Shown here piece after piece: positions 29,292-39,249 of a DNA stretch of 44,680 nt. A program made the translations under genes and the position numbers. Every line of letters starts with the position of its first letter. Positions within the stretch are counted from its first letter, which is position 1. The stretch comes from Candidatus Ruminococcus intestinipullorum (GTDB lineage: Bacteria; Bacillota; Clostridia; Lachnospirales; Lachnospiraceae). Location of the stretch: NCBI GenBank assembly GCA_018883985.1, contig JAHLFA010000072.1:1-44680 (forward strand), read 5' to 3'. The notes below the pieces were generated by a model that saw only the letters and a list, made by a program, of their open reading frames with translations, was not told the origin of the DNA and did no database searches.

Positions 29292-32200
29292 ATGGATATA
29301 GCAATAGCAAAAGATAGGTTGGCATCAGTTGTCAAACCAGATTCCATTACAGCTTCTCAAGGCGATTTTTTAGCAACACATGTTGCGATAAAGAAATTGG
29401 TGATGCTCAATAAATTTGAATTTGTTCCCACTTCTGAAAAGTATACGTCTGAAGAAGATATTTACAAAAAATTCATTGTAAACCCTTCCAATAAACATCA
29501 GTTTATTGTTGTTTATGGACAGAGCGGAACGGGAAAGTCGCACTTGATTCGATGGTTTGAGGCACGTTATAAAGCGGATCGCCCAGATGATGAAGTGGTT
29601 CTATTTATTCGACGAAGCGATAATACGTTAAAGGGAACGATTCGTCAGCTGCTGGACAAACCAGAGGTTCAGGATATCGGAAATAAAGAGATTATTAAGC
29701 GTCTAGCAAACGCTTCTGCGGCTGTTCCGGAAGATAAACTGAAAGATATGATTTATCATAATTTCATTATTGAGATTAATAATGATGATGACGAATACGA
29801 GATTCAGCTGAATAATATAAAGCGAAAAAGATTGGTTGCATTTTTTAATAATGAGACGATTCATGATTACATGATGAGATCAGGAGGTCCGATTGAAAGG
29901 ATCTATTCTAAGGTTGCAGAAAATTCGTTTGTGTATTTGGATACTATTGCTCAGTTTAAGCCAGAGGACTTTATAGTGTCTGTGGATTTGTATGATGATA
30001 TGCAACAAGCTGGAGCTGATCCGAAAGCGGATAAAATGGCCAGAGTTCTTATGGCGAATGATGCAATGGAGGATGCTAAAAAATTTAGTGATTACCTTAA
30101 TCAATTTGTCGAGATTGTTATTCAACGATGTGCTGGCATTGAGCCAGGAGACTTTGAACAAGTATTCATGGATATTCGAAAAGAACTCTACCGTATTGGG
30201 AAAAATTTGACTCTTTTTATTGAAGATGTTACTTCCTTTACTGGGGTAGATAATGCGCTTTTGAATGCGTTGATGGAGGAACATAATGACCGTGATATTT
30301 GTCGAATTTCATCTGTAGTAGGAGGAACAAATGCGTATATTAATGATTGTTTTCGACAGAATCATCGCGATCGTGTAACGCAATATGTATATATTCCAGA
30401 TGATGTTTTCGATGAAAGTGGATTGTATGAGTTCGTAGGCAGATACATAAATGCAATGTCATTACCTGTTGATAGAATATCAGAGTGGGTAAACAATAAG
30501 GCTCTTCCGGGCGAATATCCAGTTCATGAGGTAGCTCAAGGCAATGATTGGGAATATATCGATATTCTACATGGAAAAAAATTGTGTTTATATCCGTTTA
30601 CAAAAAATAGTATTAAATACTTGTATAAAAATGAATTAACAAAAGGACATCAAACACCAAGATATATTATCAGAGATATCATTGAGCCGGTTGTAAGTGA
30701 CTTGCTTTATAATGAGACGAATTTCCCTAGTAAAAAATATGCTTTAGTGAACATTAATACAACGCTTAATTTTATGGTACATAATCAGATTCAGGATGAG
30801 GAACTTGCGGATCGTGTGTTCTGTTTTATGAGTATTTGGGGAAATAATGAAGCAAAAGAATTCACTTATGACTCGATAACATATATAGCGGGATTACCTA
30901 CATATATATATGAAGAATTTGGAATGCCAGTAGTTAATTTACAGAAGGCAGATTCTGGTAGTGGGATAAAACCAACGCCCAATATAGAGCCGGAAACTCC
31001 TCCACAAGGTGCTGGTCCTTCAGGTGAGCCGAGTAATATACCTGCTATACCACCAGAAAAACAGAAAAAGCTTGATGATGCTAACGTTAAGTTAACTCAG
31101 TGGGCTAATGGTATGCCTATTAACCTATCTACTACAGGTGGCGCAGAAGGTACAATTCGTACTGCCCGAGAAGATATGGGAGATTTTCTTATATCAGCAA
31201 TCAATTGGCAAGCCGAAGGCGTATCTATGGATAATGTTGCAAAAGTAAAAGCGTCAATAAGTGGAAAGGCCTCTAAATATAAGCTGGTTGCTTTGGAAAA
31301 TCAAACAAAGGGAAATGGCTATTATGTATTACCCGCAAACTGGGATTCATTAAATGTTATTAATGCATTTATTAGATGGAGAGAATTTGGTAATCAAAGC
31401 TGGGAATATGTAGGATCTGATTTTGATGCTTATGTAATTACTTCTTGGACTGCAAGAATTAAGAAACAGATTGTGAAGGCAGTAACTCAGTATGATGATA
31501 AAAATGATACAAAGTATATTGAGGCTGCAGTGACCGCAGAAATGTATCGATTAATCTTGAATGGAGAGTATCGAGAAAAATCACTTGGTAATTTAACTGC
31601 TGATTATATTTTTTGTAATCATCTGGCAAAGAATAAGAATACATGGCATTCAAATGAGTGGAACGCATTGTTAGCTGTTATGCACCAAAGAGATGCAGAT
31701 ATTATCAATAGAGAAACTGTGCGTCAGTATTTTAATCTCTTGCAAGGAAGTGCAGCTGGTAATGTTGTAGTATTAGATGCAATTAACCTTTCAAAAACAA
31801 TTAGGAAAGCTAAGACTAATAAATTGCAGATTCCAGAAGAGGATTTTCAGCTAGATGATAAAGTTAAATTACGAAAAGACACATATGCATTTCTAAATGA
31901 CATTGTCAGTAGAATAGAAAATGTAGCAAATGCTGAAATTGATATTGCGAAGAAGGCAATTCAAATAGTGTATGATTGTTTCGATGATGATGAAGTAGAA
32001 GAAGAGGATATCGATGCATTATTGATAAAAGTAAATCAGTTCTATAAAGAAATAGATGAAACGCAAATTAATATTAAGGCGGTTGTTGTGGATGGAGTAA
32101 AAAAAGCCATCAAACAAATTGCAAAGGCAATTGGAGATATCACTAGAGTGCTGGATGAGGATGATCCGCTCACAATTCTCATGGCATTTTCAGGGGATCC

Positions 32201-32393
32201 AGTAGGGGTTATTCAGCCGCTGATAGAATTGATTAAGCAAGTGGAAAAAGATATTTCAGAAGCAAACAAACAAATTAGTAGTAGAAAGAGCTTGCTGGGC
32301 AATAGTGAGACTGATGAAGAGAGCGGAGCTCACTATAAAACTGAATTATCAGTAATTGCAAGTGATATGGATGTGATAGGAGTGTTACGGTGA
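29292..32393 (+). CDS. Large P-loop ATPase (DpdH-like)
   Basis: VVYGQSGTGKSHLIRWFEARY Walker A, LTLFIEDVTSFTG Walker B-like, 1033 aa. Confidence 0.7.
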   Translation: MDIAIAKDRLASVVKPDSITASQGDFLATHVAIKKLVMLNKFEFVPTSEKYTSEEDIYKKFIVNPSNKHQFIVVYGQSGTGKSHLIRWFEARYKADRPDDEVVLFIRRSDNTLKGTIRQLLDKPEVQDIGNKEIIKRLANASAAVPEDKLKDMIYHNFIIEINNDDDEYEIQLNNIKRKRLVAFFNNETIHDYMMRSGGPIERIYSKVAENSFVYLDTIAQFKPEDFIVSVDLYDDMQQAGADPKADKMARVLMANDAMEDAKKFSDYLNQFVEIVIQRCAGIEPGDFEQVFMDIRKELYRIGKNLTLFIEDVTSFTGVDNALLNALMEEHNDRDICRISSVVGGTNAYINDCFRQNHRDRVTQYVYIPDDVFDESGLYEFVGRYINAMSLPVDRISEWVNNKALPGEYPVHEVAQGNDWEYIDILHGKKLCLYPFTKNSIKYLYKNELTKGHQTPRYIIRDIIEPVVSDLLYNETNFPSKKYALVNINTTLNFMVHNQIQDEELADRVFCFMSIWGNNEAKEFTYDSITYIAGLPTYIYEEFGMPVVNLQKADSGSGIKPTPNIEPETPPQGAGPSGEPSNIPAIPPEKQKKLDDANVKLTQWANGMPINLSTTGGAEGTIRTAREDMGDFLISAINWQAEGVSMDNVAKVKASISGKASKYKLVALENQTKGNGYYVLPANWDSLNVINAFIRWREFGNQSWEYVGSDFDAYVITSWTARIKKQIVKAVTQYDDKNDTKYIEAAVTAEMYRLILNGEYREKSLGNLTADYIFCNHLAKNKNTWHSNEWNALLAVMHQRDADIINRETVRQYFNLLQGSAAGNVVVLDAINLSKTIRKAKTNKLQIPEEDFQLDDKVKLRKDTYAFLNDIVSRIENVANAEIDIAKKAIQIVYDCFDDDEVEEEDIDALLIKVNQFYKEIDETQINIKAVVVDGVKKAIKQIAKAIGDITRVLDEDDPLTILMAFSGDPVGVIQPLIELIKQVEKDISEANKQISSRKSLLGNSETDEESGAHYKTELSVIASDMDVIGVLR

Positions 32394-33067
32394 TGGCAAT
32401 GATGATAGATATTCTGGACAAAAGTATAAAGGATATGAAGGATCTGCGTCAGCGTGAAGAAAGAAGAGATAATAAAGCCGCTCAGGAAGCACTAGATCAA
32501 CGATTTAGTGTACTGACTAGTCAAATTCATTCATTGATGTTGGCACTGCAGTATACAAAGGAAAAAATGCAGTTTCAATTAAATGATCAGATTCTCATAG
32601 AATTAGAAAGTCTGTTGCAAGAGAGTAAAGGCATTGTTAAATCTGGTTTTGCTGAAAAGGATCCTATTGCACAGGTAGAAAATGCTCATAAAACTGTACA
32701 GCAGAATATCAAGAAAGATTGGGCAAAGCATTATTCATCTATGACCAATTCAACCAAAAGTACGTTGCAGGTTATCTCAGGGATTGATACGGAAAAAGTG
32801 GCTAAATGTCTAGATGGGATTGCCAAGGGAGCTTCTTGGACAACCAGCATTGGGGATTTTAAAGCAATGAATCAGAGCCTTGCAGAAGCAAAAGATTTGA
32901 TTGATGGATTAGGATTAGATCAACAAATAATTGCCTTCTTGCAGAAGATGAATAATGGAAAAGCAACAGTTACGGATTTAGATGAAAATGTATTGCGATG
33001 GTTAAGGGATGAATCATTGGATAGACGAGTAAAACTTTCTTTTGTTGGAGGAAGTAGAAGGGTTTAG
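32390..33067 (+). CDS. Coiled-coil-rich protein of unknown function, translationally coupled to the ATPase gene
   Basis: Starts 4 nt before the preceding stop. Strongly helical composition. Confidence 0.6.
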   Translation: MMAMMIDILDKSIKDMKDLRQREERRDNKAAQEALDQRFSVLTSQIHSLMLALQYTKEKMQFQLNDQILIELESLLQESKGIVKSGFAEKDPIAQVENAHKTVQQNIKKDWAKHYSSMTNSTKSTLQVISGIDTEKVAKCLDGIAKGASWTTSIGDFKAMNQSLAEAKDLIDGLGLDQQIIAFLQKMNNGKATVTDLDENVLRWLRDESLDRRVKLSFVGGSRRV

Positions 33068-33103
33068 TTTTGCAGGCTTTTTTAGTAAAAAAGAAGCATA
33101 AGA

Positions 33104-33157
33104 TTGACTATTAACAAAAATAAAGATATACTTAAGTAGCTACTTAAGTATATCTTT
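33104..33157 (+). promoter_or_regulatory. dnd operon promoter overlapping a 36-bp perfect palindrome
   Basis: TTGACT (33104-33109), 17 nt, TATACT (33127-33132). AAAGATATACTTAAGTAG/CTACTTAAGTATATCTTT at 33122-33157 is a perfect palindrome. Confidence 0.75.
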
Positions 33158-33178
33158 ATTTGGTTCACGGAGATAAAA

Positions 33179-34246
33179 ATGGATTATGTATATAAGTTCC
33201 CTGTTGTTAGAGGGATTCAAGCAAAAAGAGAATATTTTATTGCAATGGTTCCTTTGAAAATGTTAGCACGTCTATTTCCGATTGATGACGAGTACGTTCT
33301 TCCGGAATATAGAGCACAAAGGAAGCTGAATGAAGCTAGGATACCGGTAATAAGCAAATATATATTGGACAACAGAGATTCTTATGTGTTCTCTGCGTTA
33401 GCAGCATCGATCGATGGGGACTTTTGCTTTAAAGCAGATAATTCTAATCAAGATGCAGGTACTTTGGAAGTGTCAATGGATGCGAAATTTTTAATTAACG
33501 ATGGTCAGCATAGAAAGTCTTCAATTTTAGAGGCAATGAGAGAAGATCCTTCATTAGGGGATGAGACCATATCAATTGTTTTTTTTGCAGACAAAGGGTT
33601 GGCACGTAGTCAACAGATTTTTACAGATTTAAATAAAAATGCTGTAAAAACGTCTAATTCTATTTCGGAATTGTATGATTCGCGTGACGAAATGGCTGTG
33701 ATTACAAGAAATATAATATGGAAAATAGAATTTTTAAATACTTATACTGATAAAGAAAAAGATATCTTAGGCAAGTTTTCTTCGAAATTATTTACTTTAA
33801 ATACTATTTATTCTGCAAACAAGATTGTTGTAGGCGGGAAAATAGAGGATAAAACTGAGGATTTTCTCACAACATACTGGGAAATGGTTGTTGCTAATAT
33901 GCTTCCTTGGCAGGAGTTATCGAACAAAGAAATTACTAAGGTGGATTTAAGAGAACAGTACATTGCAACACAAAATATAGTGATTCAAGCACTGGGAAGA
34001 TTGGGGAATTATTTCTATTCTAATCCAGACTTGGATATGCAGAAATATCTAGAAATATTGAAAGAGATTAATTGGAATCGTAGTGCAAGTATATGGCATC
34101 TAAGAGCTATTAGCGAGAACGGAAGAATAATTACAAATAAAAGAGCAGCACTATTAATTTCAAATGTAATAAAAAAAGTGATGAAACTACCGCTGTCTAA
34201 AGAAGAACAAATGGCTGAAGAAAAGTTGAAAAAAATAGTAGGCTAA
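33179..34246 (+). CDS. dndB: DndB-like DGQHR-domain protein
   Basis: FLINDGQHRKSSILEAM motif and FTDLNKNAVKTS; first gene of the dnd cassette. Confidence 0.9.
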   Translation: MDYVYKFPVVRGIQAKREYFIAMVPLKMLARLFPIDDEYVLPEYRAQRKLNEARIPVISKYILDNRDSYVFSALAASIDGDFCFKADNSNQDAGTLEVSMDAKFLINDGQHRKSSILEAMREDPSLGDETISIVFFADKGLARSQQIFTDLNKNAVKTSNSISELYDSRDEMAVITRNIIWKIEFLNTYTDKEKDILGKFSSKLFTLNTIYSANKIVVGGKIEDKTEDFLTTYWEMVVANMLPWQELSNKEITKVDLREQYIATQNIVIQALGRLGNYFYSNPDLDMQKYLEILKEINWNRSASIWHLRAISENGRIITNKRAALLISNVIKKVMKLPLSKEEQMAEEKLKKIVG

Positions 34247-34262
34247 TCAACAGGAGTGAAAA

Positions 34263-35765
34263 ATGGCAATCAGTAAAGAAATAATAAATAGATTAATCAA
34301 AACTATTCAAAATCTGTATTTATCAGATGATATACCGTGGATGATTGGATATTCGGGAGGAAAAGATAGCACGGCAGCACTACAGCTTGTTTGGATTGCT
34401 ATGGAAGGCTTACCAGAAAGACAACGAGTTAAACCTATCCACATTATGAATACAGATACACTTGTAGAGTCACCGGTCGTATCAAAATGGGTTGAAAAAT
34501 CGTTAGATTCAATGAGAAAAGCTGCAAAAGAAAAGAAGTTACCGTTCGTTCCTGAAAAACTAATTCCAGAATACAATAATACATTTTGGGTAAATCTGAT
34601 TGGAAGAGGATATCCATTTCCAAGAATGAAATATAGATGGTGTACAGATAGACTAAAAATTCAGCCAGTTAATAATTTTATAAAAAATAAGATTGCAGAG
34701 CATGGGGAAGTCATTCTTGTTTTAGGAACAAGAAAAGCTGAAAGTTCGAGAAGAAATCAGACAATGACAAATTTGGAAAAAAAAAGAGTAAGAGAGTTAC
34801 TCAGTCCAAATCCTACACTGGCAAATGAACTCGTATTTTCTCCATTAGAGGCATGGACCGATGACGATGTATGGGCATTTTTAATGCAATATAAAAATCC
34901 ATGGGGATATTCGAATATGGAACTCTTAACAATGTATAAGGGTGCCACGGCCGATAATGAATGTCCGATCATGGTGGACAAGGATTTGCCTTCTTGTGGA
35001 AAAAGTCGTTTTGGATGTTGGGTTTGCACCATGGTAGAAAAAGACAAATCGATGGAAGCTATGATTGCAAATGATGATGAGAAAGAGTGGATGACACAGC
35101 TTCTTGAATTTCGAAATGAGTTTGGCAATGAAGAAGGCGATAGAGATCGAAGAAGTTTTAGGCGTATGCATGGAAATCTTCAAGGTAACTATAGAAAGTT
35201 ATTTCATGGGCCTTATAAAAAAGAAGTGCGAGAACAATGGCTAAGAAGACTTCTAGAGATTCAAAAGAATATTAACGAAACAGGTCCTGAAGAGTTTCAA
35301 AATCTTGAATTGATAAGAATTCAAGAATTGAGAGAGATAAGAAAAATCTGGGTTTTAGAAAAGCATGAATTTGATGATGCTGTTCCAAGAATTTATTTTG
35401 AGGTAACGGGTAAAGAATTTGAAGATCCAGATTGGATTTGTGCTGAAGGTTTCGCTAAAGAAGAGTGGGATATTCTAAAGAAAGTCTGCTCAGACTTATA
35501 CGGAGATGAGGAACTTGCATTTGAAATGATGTATAGCCTTATTGATGTAGAAAGTAATGCTGCTGGTATGAACCAGCGAAAAGGCATAATAGAGGAACTG
35601 GAAAAAGTTATTGCTAAGACATTTTATAAAAATGAAGATGATGCTACACAGTATTATATGGAAAAGGTTTGTCGTAAAAAGGAATATGGTGGAAAGTATA
35701 ACGAAAAGTTTTTGGATTACGGAAACCAGATGCCAGAAGAAACAGATGAGGAGTCTGAAGAATGA
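34263..35765 (+). CDS. dndC: DndC phosphoadenosine-phosphosulfate-reductase-like protein
   Basis: IGYSGGKDSTAALQL, RWCTDRLKIQP, VLGTRKAESSRR, CGKSRFGCWVCTMVEKDKSM. Confidence 0.95.
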   Translation: MAISKEIINRLIKTIQNLYLSDDIPWMIGYSGGKDSTAALQLVWIAMEGLPERQRVKPIHIMNTDTLVESPVVSKWVEKSLDSMRKAAKEKKLPFVPEKLIPEYNNTFWVNLIGRGYPFPRMKYRWCTDRLKIQPVNNFIKNKIAEHGEVILVLGTRKAESSRRNQTMTNLEKKRVRELLSPNPTLANELVFSPLEAWTDDDVWAFLMQYKNPWGYSNMELLTMYKGATADNECPIMVDKDLPSCGKSRFGCWVCTMVEKDKSMEAMIANDDEKEWMTQLLEFRNEFGNEEGDRDRRSFRRMHGNLQGNYRKLFHGPYKKEVREQWLRRLLEIQKNINETGPEEFQNLELIRIQELREIRKIWVLEKHEFDDAVPRIYFEVTGKEFEDPDWICAEGFAKEEWDILKKVCSDLYGDEELAFEMMYSLIDVESNAAGMNQRKGIIEELEKVIAKTFYKNEDDATQYYMEKVCRKKEYGGKYNEKFLDYGNQMPEETDEESEE

Positions 35766-37708
35766 TAATCAATCGATTAACTATGCATAACTTTGGTGTT
35801 TATGCAGGAACTAATACATTTGAATTCGCTAGTAAAAAACCAATTGTCTTAATTGGTGGTATGAATGGACGAGGAAAAACTACGTTTTTGGAGGCAATTT
35901 TGTTGTCTTTGTACGGAGCAAATTCAATTGCATATAAAGAAAGTGATTACAACTCATATAATCAATATCTTCGTTCATATGTAAACAATAATAACTGGAG
36001 TCAAAGCAGCTATGTGGAAATTGAATTTTTATTAAATGAAAGTTCAAATGATACATATCTTGTTAGACGAGAATGGAACGCTCTTTCAAGAATTACAAAG
36101 GAAGAAATATCTGTACAACAGAACGGTGTATATAGCGAATTTTTAACACAGAATTGGGCTATGTTTGTAGAGAATATTCTTCCAAGTGCATTATCTAGCT
36201 TTTATTTCTTTGATGGAGAAAAGATTGCTGAATTAGCAGTGGCAAAAACAGATGATCAAATGAAGGCCTCTATTCGTTCAATGCTCGGAATGACCACTTT
36301 AGATGTTTTGAAAAACGATCTTGGTCGCATAGTGAAAAAAATCAACAGAAATAACAAAGCAGATGAATCCAATAAACATTTAGAAACTTTACGAGAGGAA
36401 CGAGATCAAGCAATTTCTGAATTAGAGAAAATTGATGAATCAATATCAATTGCAACAAAAAAGGTGGAAGACCTTCAGGAAGTGCTTGAACAATTACATA
36501 AAAAGTATGAACTTCAAGGAGGAGCTGTGCTCGAACAACGACAGTCTTTGATTCAAAAGAGGGCACAGATTCAAACAGGGATAGCACAAAATGCTGAACT
36601 ATTAGTTGGAATGGCTGCTACAGAATTGCCTATTTTTCTTGTAAGGGATCTTGTTAGTCAAATAAAACTGCAGGCTGAGGATGAACATAATGATTTTATC
36701 ATGCAGCAAGCATTAGAACAAATGGATGACTATTTATCAGATTTTGAAATGCAATATCCAGAGTCGATAGAAGCTAGTCGTATATTTGTAGACTATGTTA
36801 GAAAACAAACAGAAGCAGATTCAGCCCCTAGATTATATGAAATGTCAGATCATGCGTTATTTCAAATGAATGATTTAGTAGAGAATACGCTGCAACAGAG
36901 CGTGAACAATACAAAATCATTATTAGCAAATAAGGCTGATTTGAAAAAGCAATTAGATGCAGTTGAGAGTTATCTTACATTGGATATAAATGAAAAAGAT
37001 TTAACGGCTATATATGATCAAATAAAAGCGAAAGAGGCAGATTTAGTTGAGGCACAAGTTGAATATAACAGATTACAGCAGGAAAGAAGTTCTATAAATT
37101 CTACAGTAATAACAAAGAGTGCGGAGTACAGTAGAGATATCGAGATTTTTCTTCAAAAACTTGAACTTCATGATGATTCAGAAAGAATGATGAAATATTC
37201 GAATATTGCACTTCGTATTTTAGAGGCATATGCAGTAGAACTGCAGAGAAGAAAAACTGGTATTTTAGGAGCTACAATTACGAAATGTTACAAGCAACTT
37301 GCAAATAAAAAGAATCTAATTCAAGAAATTGTGATGAATCCAGAAACACTAGATATGCAATATCTTGATGAAAATGGGAATGAAGTATCAAAAGAGTCCC
37401 TTTCAGCAGGAGAAAAGCAGCTTATGGTAATTGCTATTTTGTGGGCTCTTGCATTGTGTTCGAAGAAAAAATTACCAGTAATAATTGATACGCCATTGTC
37501 TAGACTGGATTCTCAACATAGAACGTCCATTATTAGTACCTATTTTCCAAATGCAAGTGATCAGACAATTATTCTGTCCACAGATACAGAAATTGATCAG
37601 AATTATTATGAAATGATGAAAAATTCTGTTGGAGATGAGTTTACACTTGTATACAGCGAGAAAACAAAGAGTACGTCAATTAAGAAAGGGTATTTTCAAG
37701 AATTATGA
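35762..37708 (+). CDS. dndD: DndD SMC-like ATPase
   Basis: LIGGMNGRGKTTFLEAILLSLYG, SFYFFDGEKIAELA, coiled coil, ESLSAGEKQLMVIAILWAL, PVIIDTPLSRLDSQHR. Confidence 0.95.
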   Translation: MIINRLTMHNFGVYAGTNTFEFASKKPIVLIGGMNGRGKTTFLEAILLSLYGANSIAYKESDYNSYNQYLRSYVNNNNWSQSSYVEIEFLLNESSNDTYLVRREWNALSRITKEEISVQQNGVYSEFLTQNWAMFVENILPSALSSFYFFDGEKIAELAVAKTDDQMKASIRSMLGMTTLDVLKNDLGRIVKKINRNNKADESNKHLETLREERDQAISELEKIDESISIATKKVEDLQEVLEQLHKKYELQGGAVLEQRQSLIQKRAQIQTGIAQNAELLVGMAATELPIFLVRDLVSQIKLQAEDEHNDFIMQQALEQMDDYLSDFEMQYPESIEASRIFVDYVRKQTEADSAPRLYEMSDHALFQMNDLVENTLQQSVNNTKSLLANKADLKKQLDAVESYLTLDINEKDLTAIYDQIKAKEADLVEAQVEYNRLQQERSSINSTVITKSAEYSRDIEIFLQKLELHDDSERMMKYSNIALRILEAYAVELQRRKTGILGATITKCYKQLANKKNLIQEIVMNPETLDMQYLDENGNEVSKESLSAGEKQLMVIAILWALALCSKKKLPVIIDTPLSRLDSQHRTSIISTYFPNASDQTIILSTDTEIDQNYYEMMKNSVGDEFTLVYSEKTKSTSIKKGYFQEL

Positions 37709-38082
37709 TAATCAAACAAGTACGCTTGTCTCAACAAGCAAAAGATCAGCTTTCTCGTTTGAAGGGAAAGACTGGTATTAAGAATTGGAATATTCTTTGC
37801 CGATGGGCATTATGTTATTCCTTAGCAGAAAAAACACTCCCAACAGATATTCCACTTGCAAGTGACAGTAATTTGGAAATGTCATGGTATACATTTGGTG
37901 GAGAATACTATGAAGTTTATGAAGCTCTTGTTAAGGCTTGGTGTATTAGTATGGGATTAGAGACTGATGATGAGACTGTTTCAAAATACTTTAGATTAAA
38001 TTTGGAACGTGGAATTTCTTATTTATGTGGAACAGGGTTCATAAAAAGTATAGATGATTTATTACATTTGGTGGTGAAATAA
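37705..38082 (+). CDS. dndE: DndE
   Basis: RLSQQAKDQLSRLKGKTGIKNWNILCRWALCYSL; overlaps the dndD stop. Confidence 0.93.
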   Translation: MIIKQVRLSQQAKDQLSRLKGKTGIKNWNILCRWALCYSLAEKTLPTDIPLASDSNLEMSWYTFGGEYYEVYEALVKAWCISMGLETDDETVSKYFRLNLERGISYLCGTGFIKSIDDLLHLVVK

Positions 38083-39233
38083 TGAGTACATATTTGGACT
38101 ATAATGCATCTGCACCAATTGATCAGAGGGTCCTTGATGTAATGATAGAAGTCTATAAAGGAACAATTGGAAATGCAGATAGTAGAACTCATAATCACGG
38201 TGAAACAGCAAGATTAGTGGTTGAAAATGCGAGAAAGCAAGTTGCAGAGTTATTGGGGATTTCACCGGGGGAAGTTTTTTTTACAAGTGGTTCTACAGAA
38301 AGTAATAATATTGCTATTCAAGGATTAAAGGAATATGCAGAAAAAACAGGTAAAAAGCATATTATTACAACATCGATAGAACATAAGGCTATTTTGGAAA
38401 CAGTAAAAGCCTTAGAAAAGAGAGGATACGATATTGAGCTTGTAGATCCGGAACGTTCAGGTTTTGTAAAACCAGAAGATATATTGTCTAGAGTAAGAGA
38501 AGATACTCTGTTAGTGAGTGTTATGCATGTAAATAATGAGACTGGAATTATTCAGCCTGTAGAGCATATAGGGAAGGCTTTGTCAGAAAGAAAGGTCTTA
38601 TTTCATGTGGACGCAACGCAAAGTTGTGGAAAGCTAATAAAAGAGATAAGGGGGCTGAAATATAATATGCTATCTTTCAGCGCCCACAAGCTACAGGGAC
38701 CGCAGGGCATAGGTGTTCTTGTGTTAAGAAAAGATGGTTACAGATTACCACCGATAAAGGGGATTATGTACGGAGGCCAACAAGAGCATGGAATTAGACC
38801 TGGAACAATACCGGTTGCTTTAGTTGCAGGATGTGGATATGCATGTGAAATAGCATCGTTGGATTATAAACATAACAAAGAAAAAATGGATGCTTTGAAA
38901 AAGCTGGTGTTAACGATATTTGATGAATCCGGAATGGAATATCATTTTAATGGTGATCAAAGGCATTGTGTGAACAGTGCGGTTAATATATGTATTCCAG
39001 GAGTTGTATCAGAAGCCTTAATGATCATGGCAAAACAGTATTGTAGTATATCAAATGGCTCCGCGTGTACATCTAAAAACTATTCACCAAGCTATGTATT
39101 AAAAGCAATGGGAATTCCAGAGGAAGAAATTGAGTGCTCTGTTCGAATCAGTTGGGGACCAGATACTTCAGAGAATGAGTTGAAGGAAAACTTGGTTAAG
39201 TTGATAGAGATAGCTAAGCAGATAAAAGGTTAA
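38082..39233 (+). CDS. dndA: DndA-like cysteine desulfurase
   Basis: YLDYNASAP, FFTSGSTESNN, HVDATQSCGK, FSAHKLQGPQGIG, SNGSACTSKNY. Confidence 0.93.
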   Translation: MSTYLDYNASAPIDQRVLDVMIEVYKGTIGNADSRTHNHGETARLVVENARKQVAELLGISPGEVFFTSGSTESNNIAIQGLKEYAEKTGKKHIITTSIEHKAILETVKALEKRGYDIELVDPERSGFVKPEDILSRVREDTLLVSVMHVNNETGIIQPVEHIGKALSERKVLFHVDATQSCGKLIKEIRGLKYNMLSFSAHKLQGPQGIGVLVLRKDGYRLPPIKGIMYGGQQEHGIRPGTIPVALVAGCGYACEIASLDYKHNKEKMDALKKLVLTIFDESGMEYHFNGDQRHCVNSAVNICIPGVVSEALMIMAKQYCSISNGSACTSKNYSPSYVLKAMGIPEEEIECSVRISWGPDTSENELKENLVKLIEIAKQIKG

Positions 39234-39249
39234 TTGTCAAGGAGGCAAT

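Noticed and set aside
29292-32393. BREX BrxC ATPase
   Set aside because: Similar size class, but no PglZ, BrxA/B or PglX neighbors; synteny favors a DpdH-like call.
22649-33067. Calling this the canonical DndFGH restriction module
   Set aside because: Four to five genes with SNF2 and RecQ-like helicases do not fit the three-gene DndF/G/H set; the Dpd/Pbe-like resemblance is closer by order and motifs.
33122-33157. 36-bp palindrome as a simple intrinsic terminator
   Set aside because: It is AT-rich, loop-free, lacks a strong following U tract, and overlaps a -10 box; an operator is more plausible, though a dual role is not excluded.
35762-37708. RecF/SMC repair protein
   Set aside because: SMC-like motifs are present, but position between dndC and dndE and the FFDGEKIAELA pattern identify DndD.
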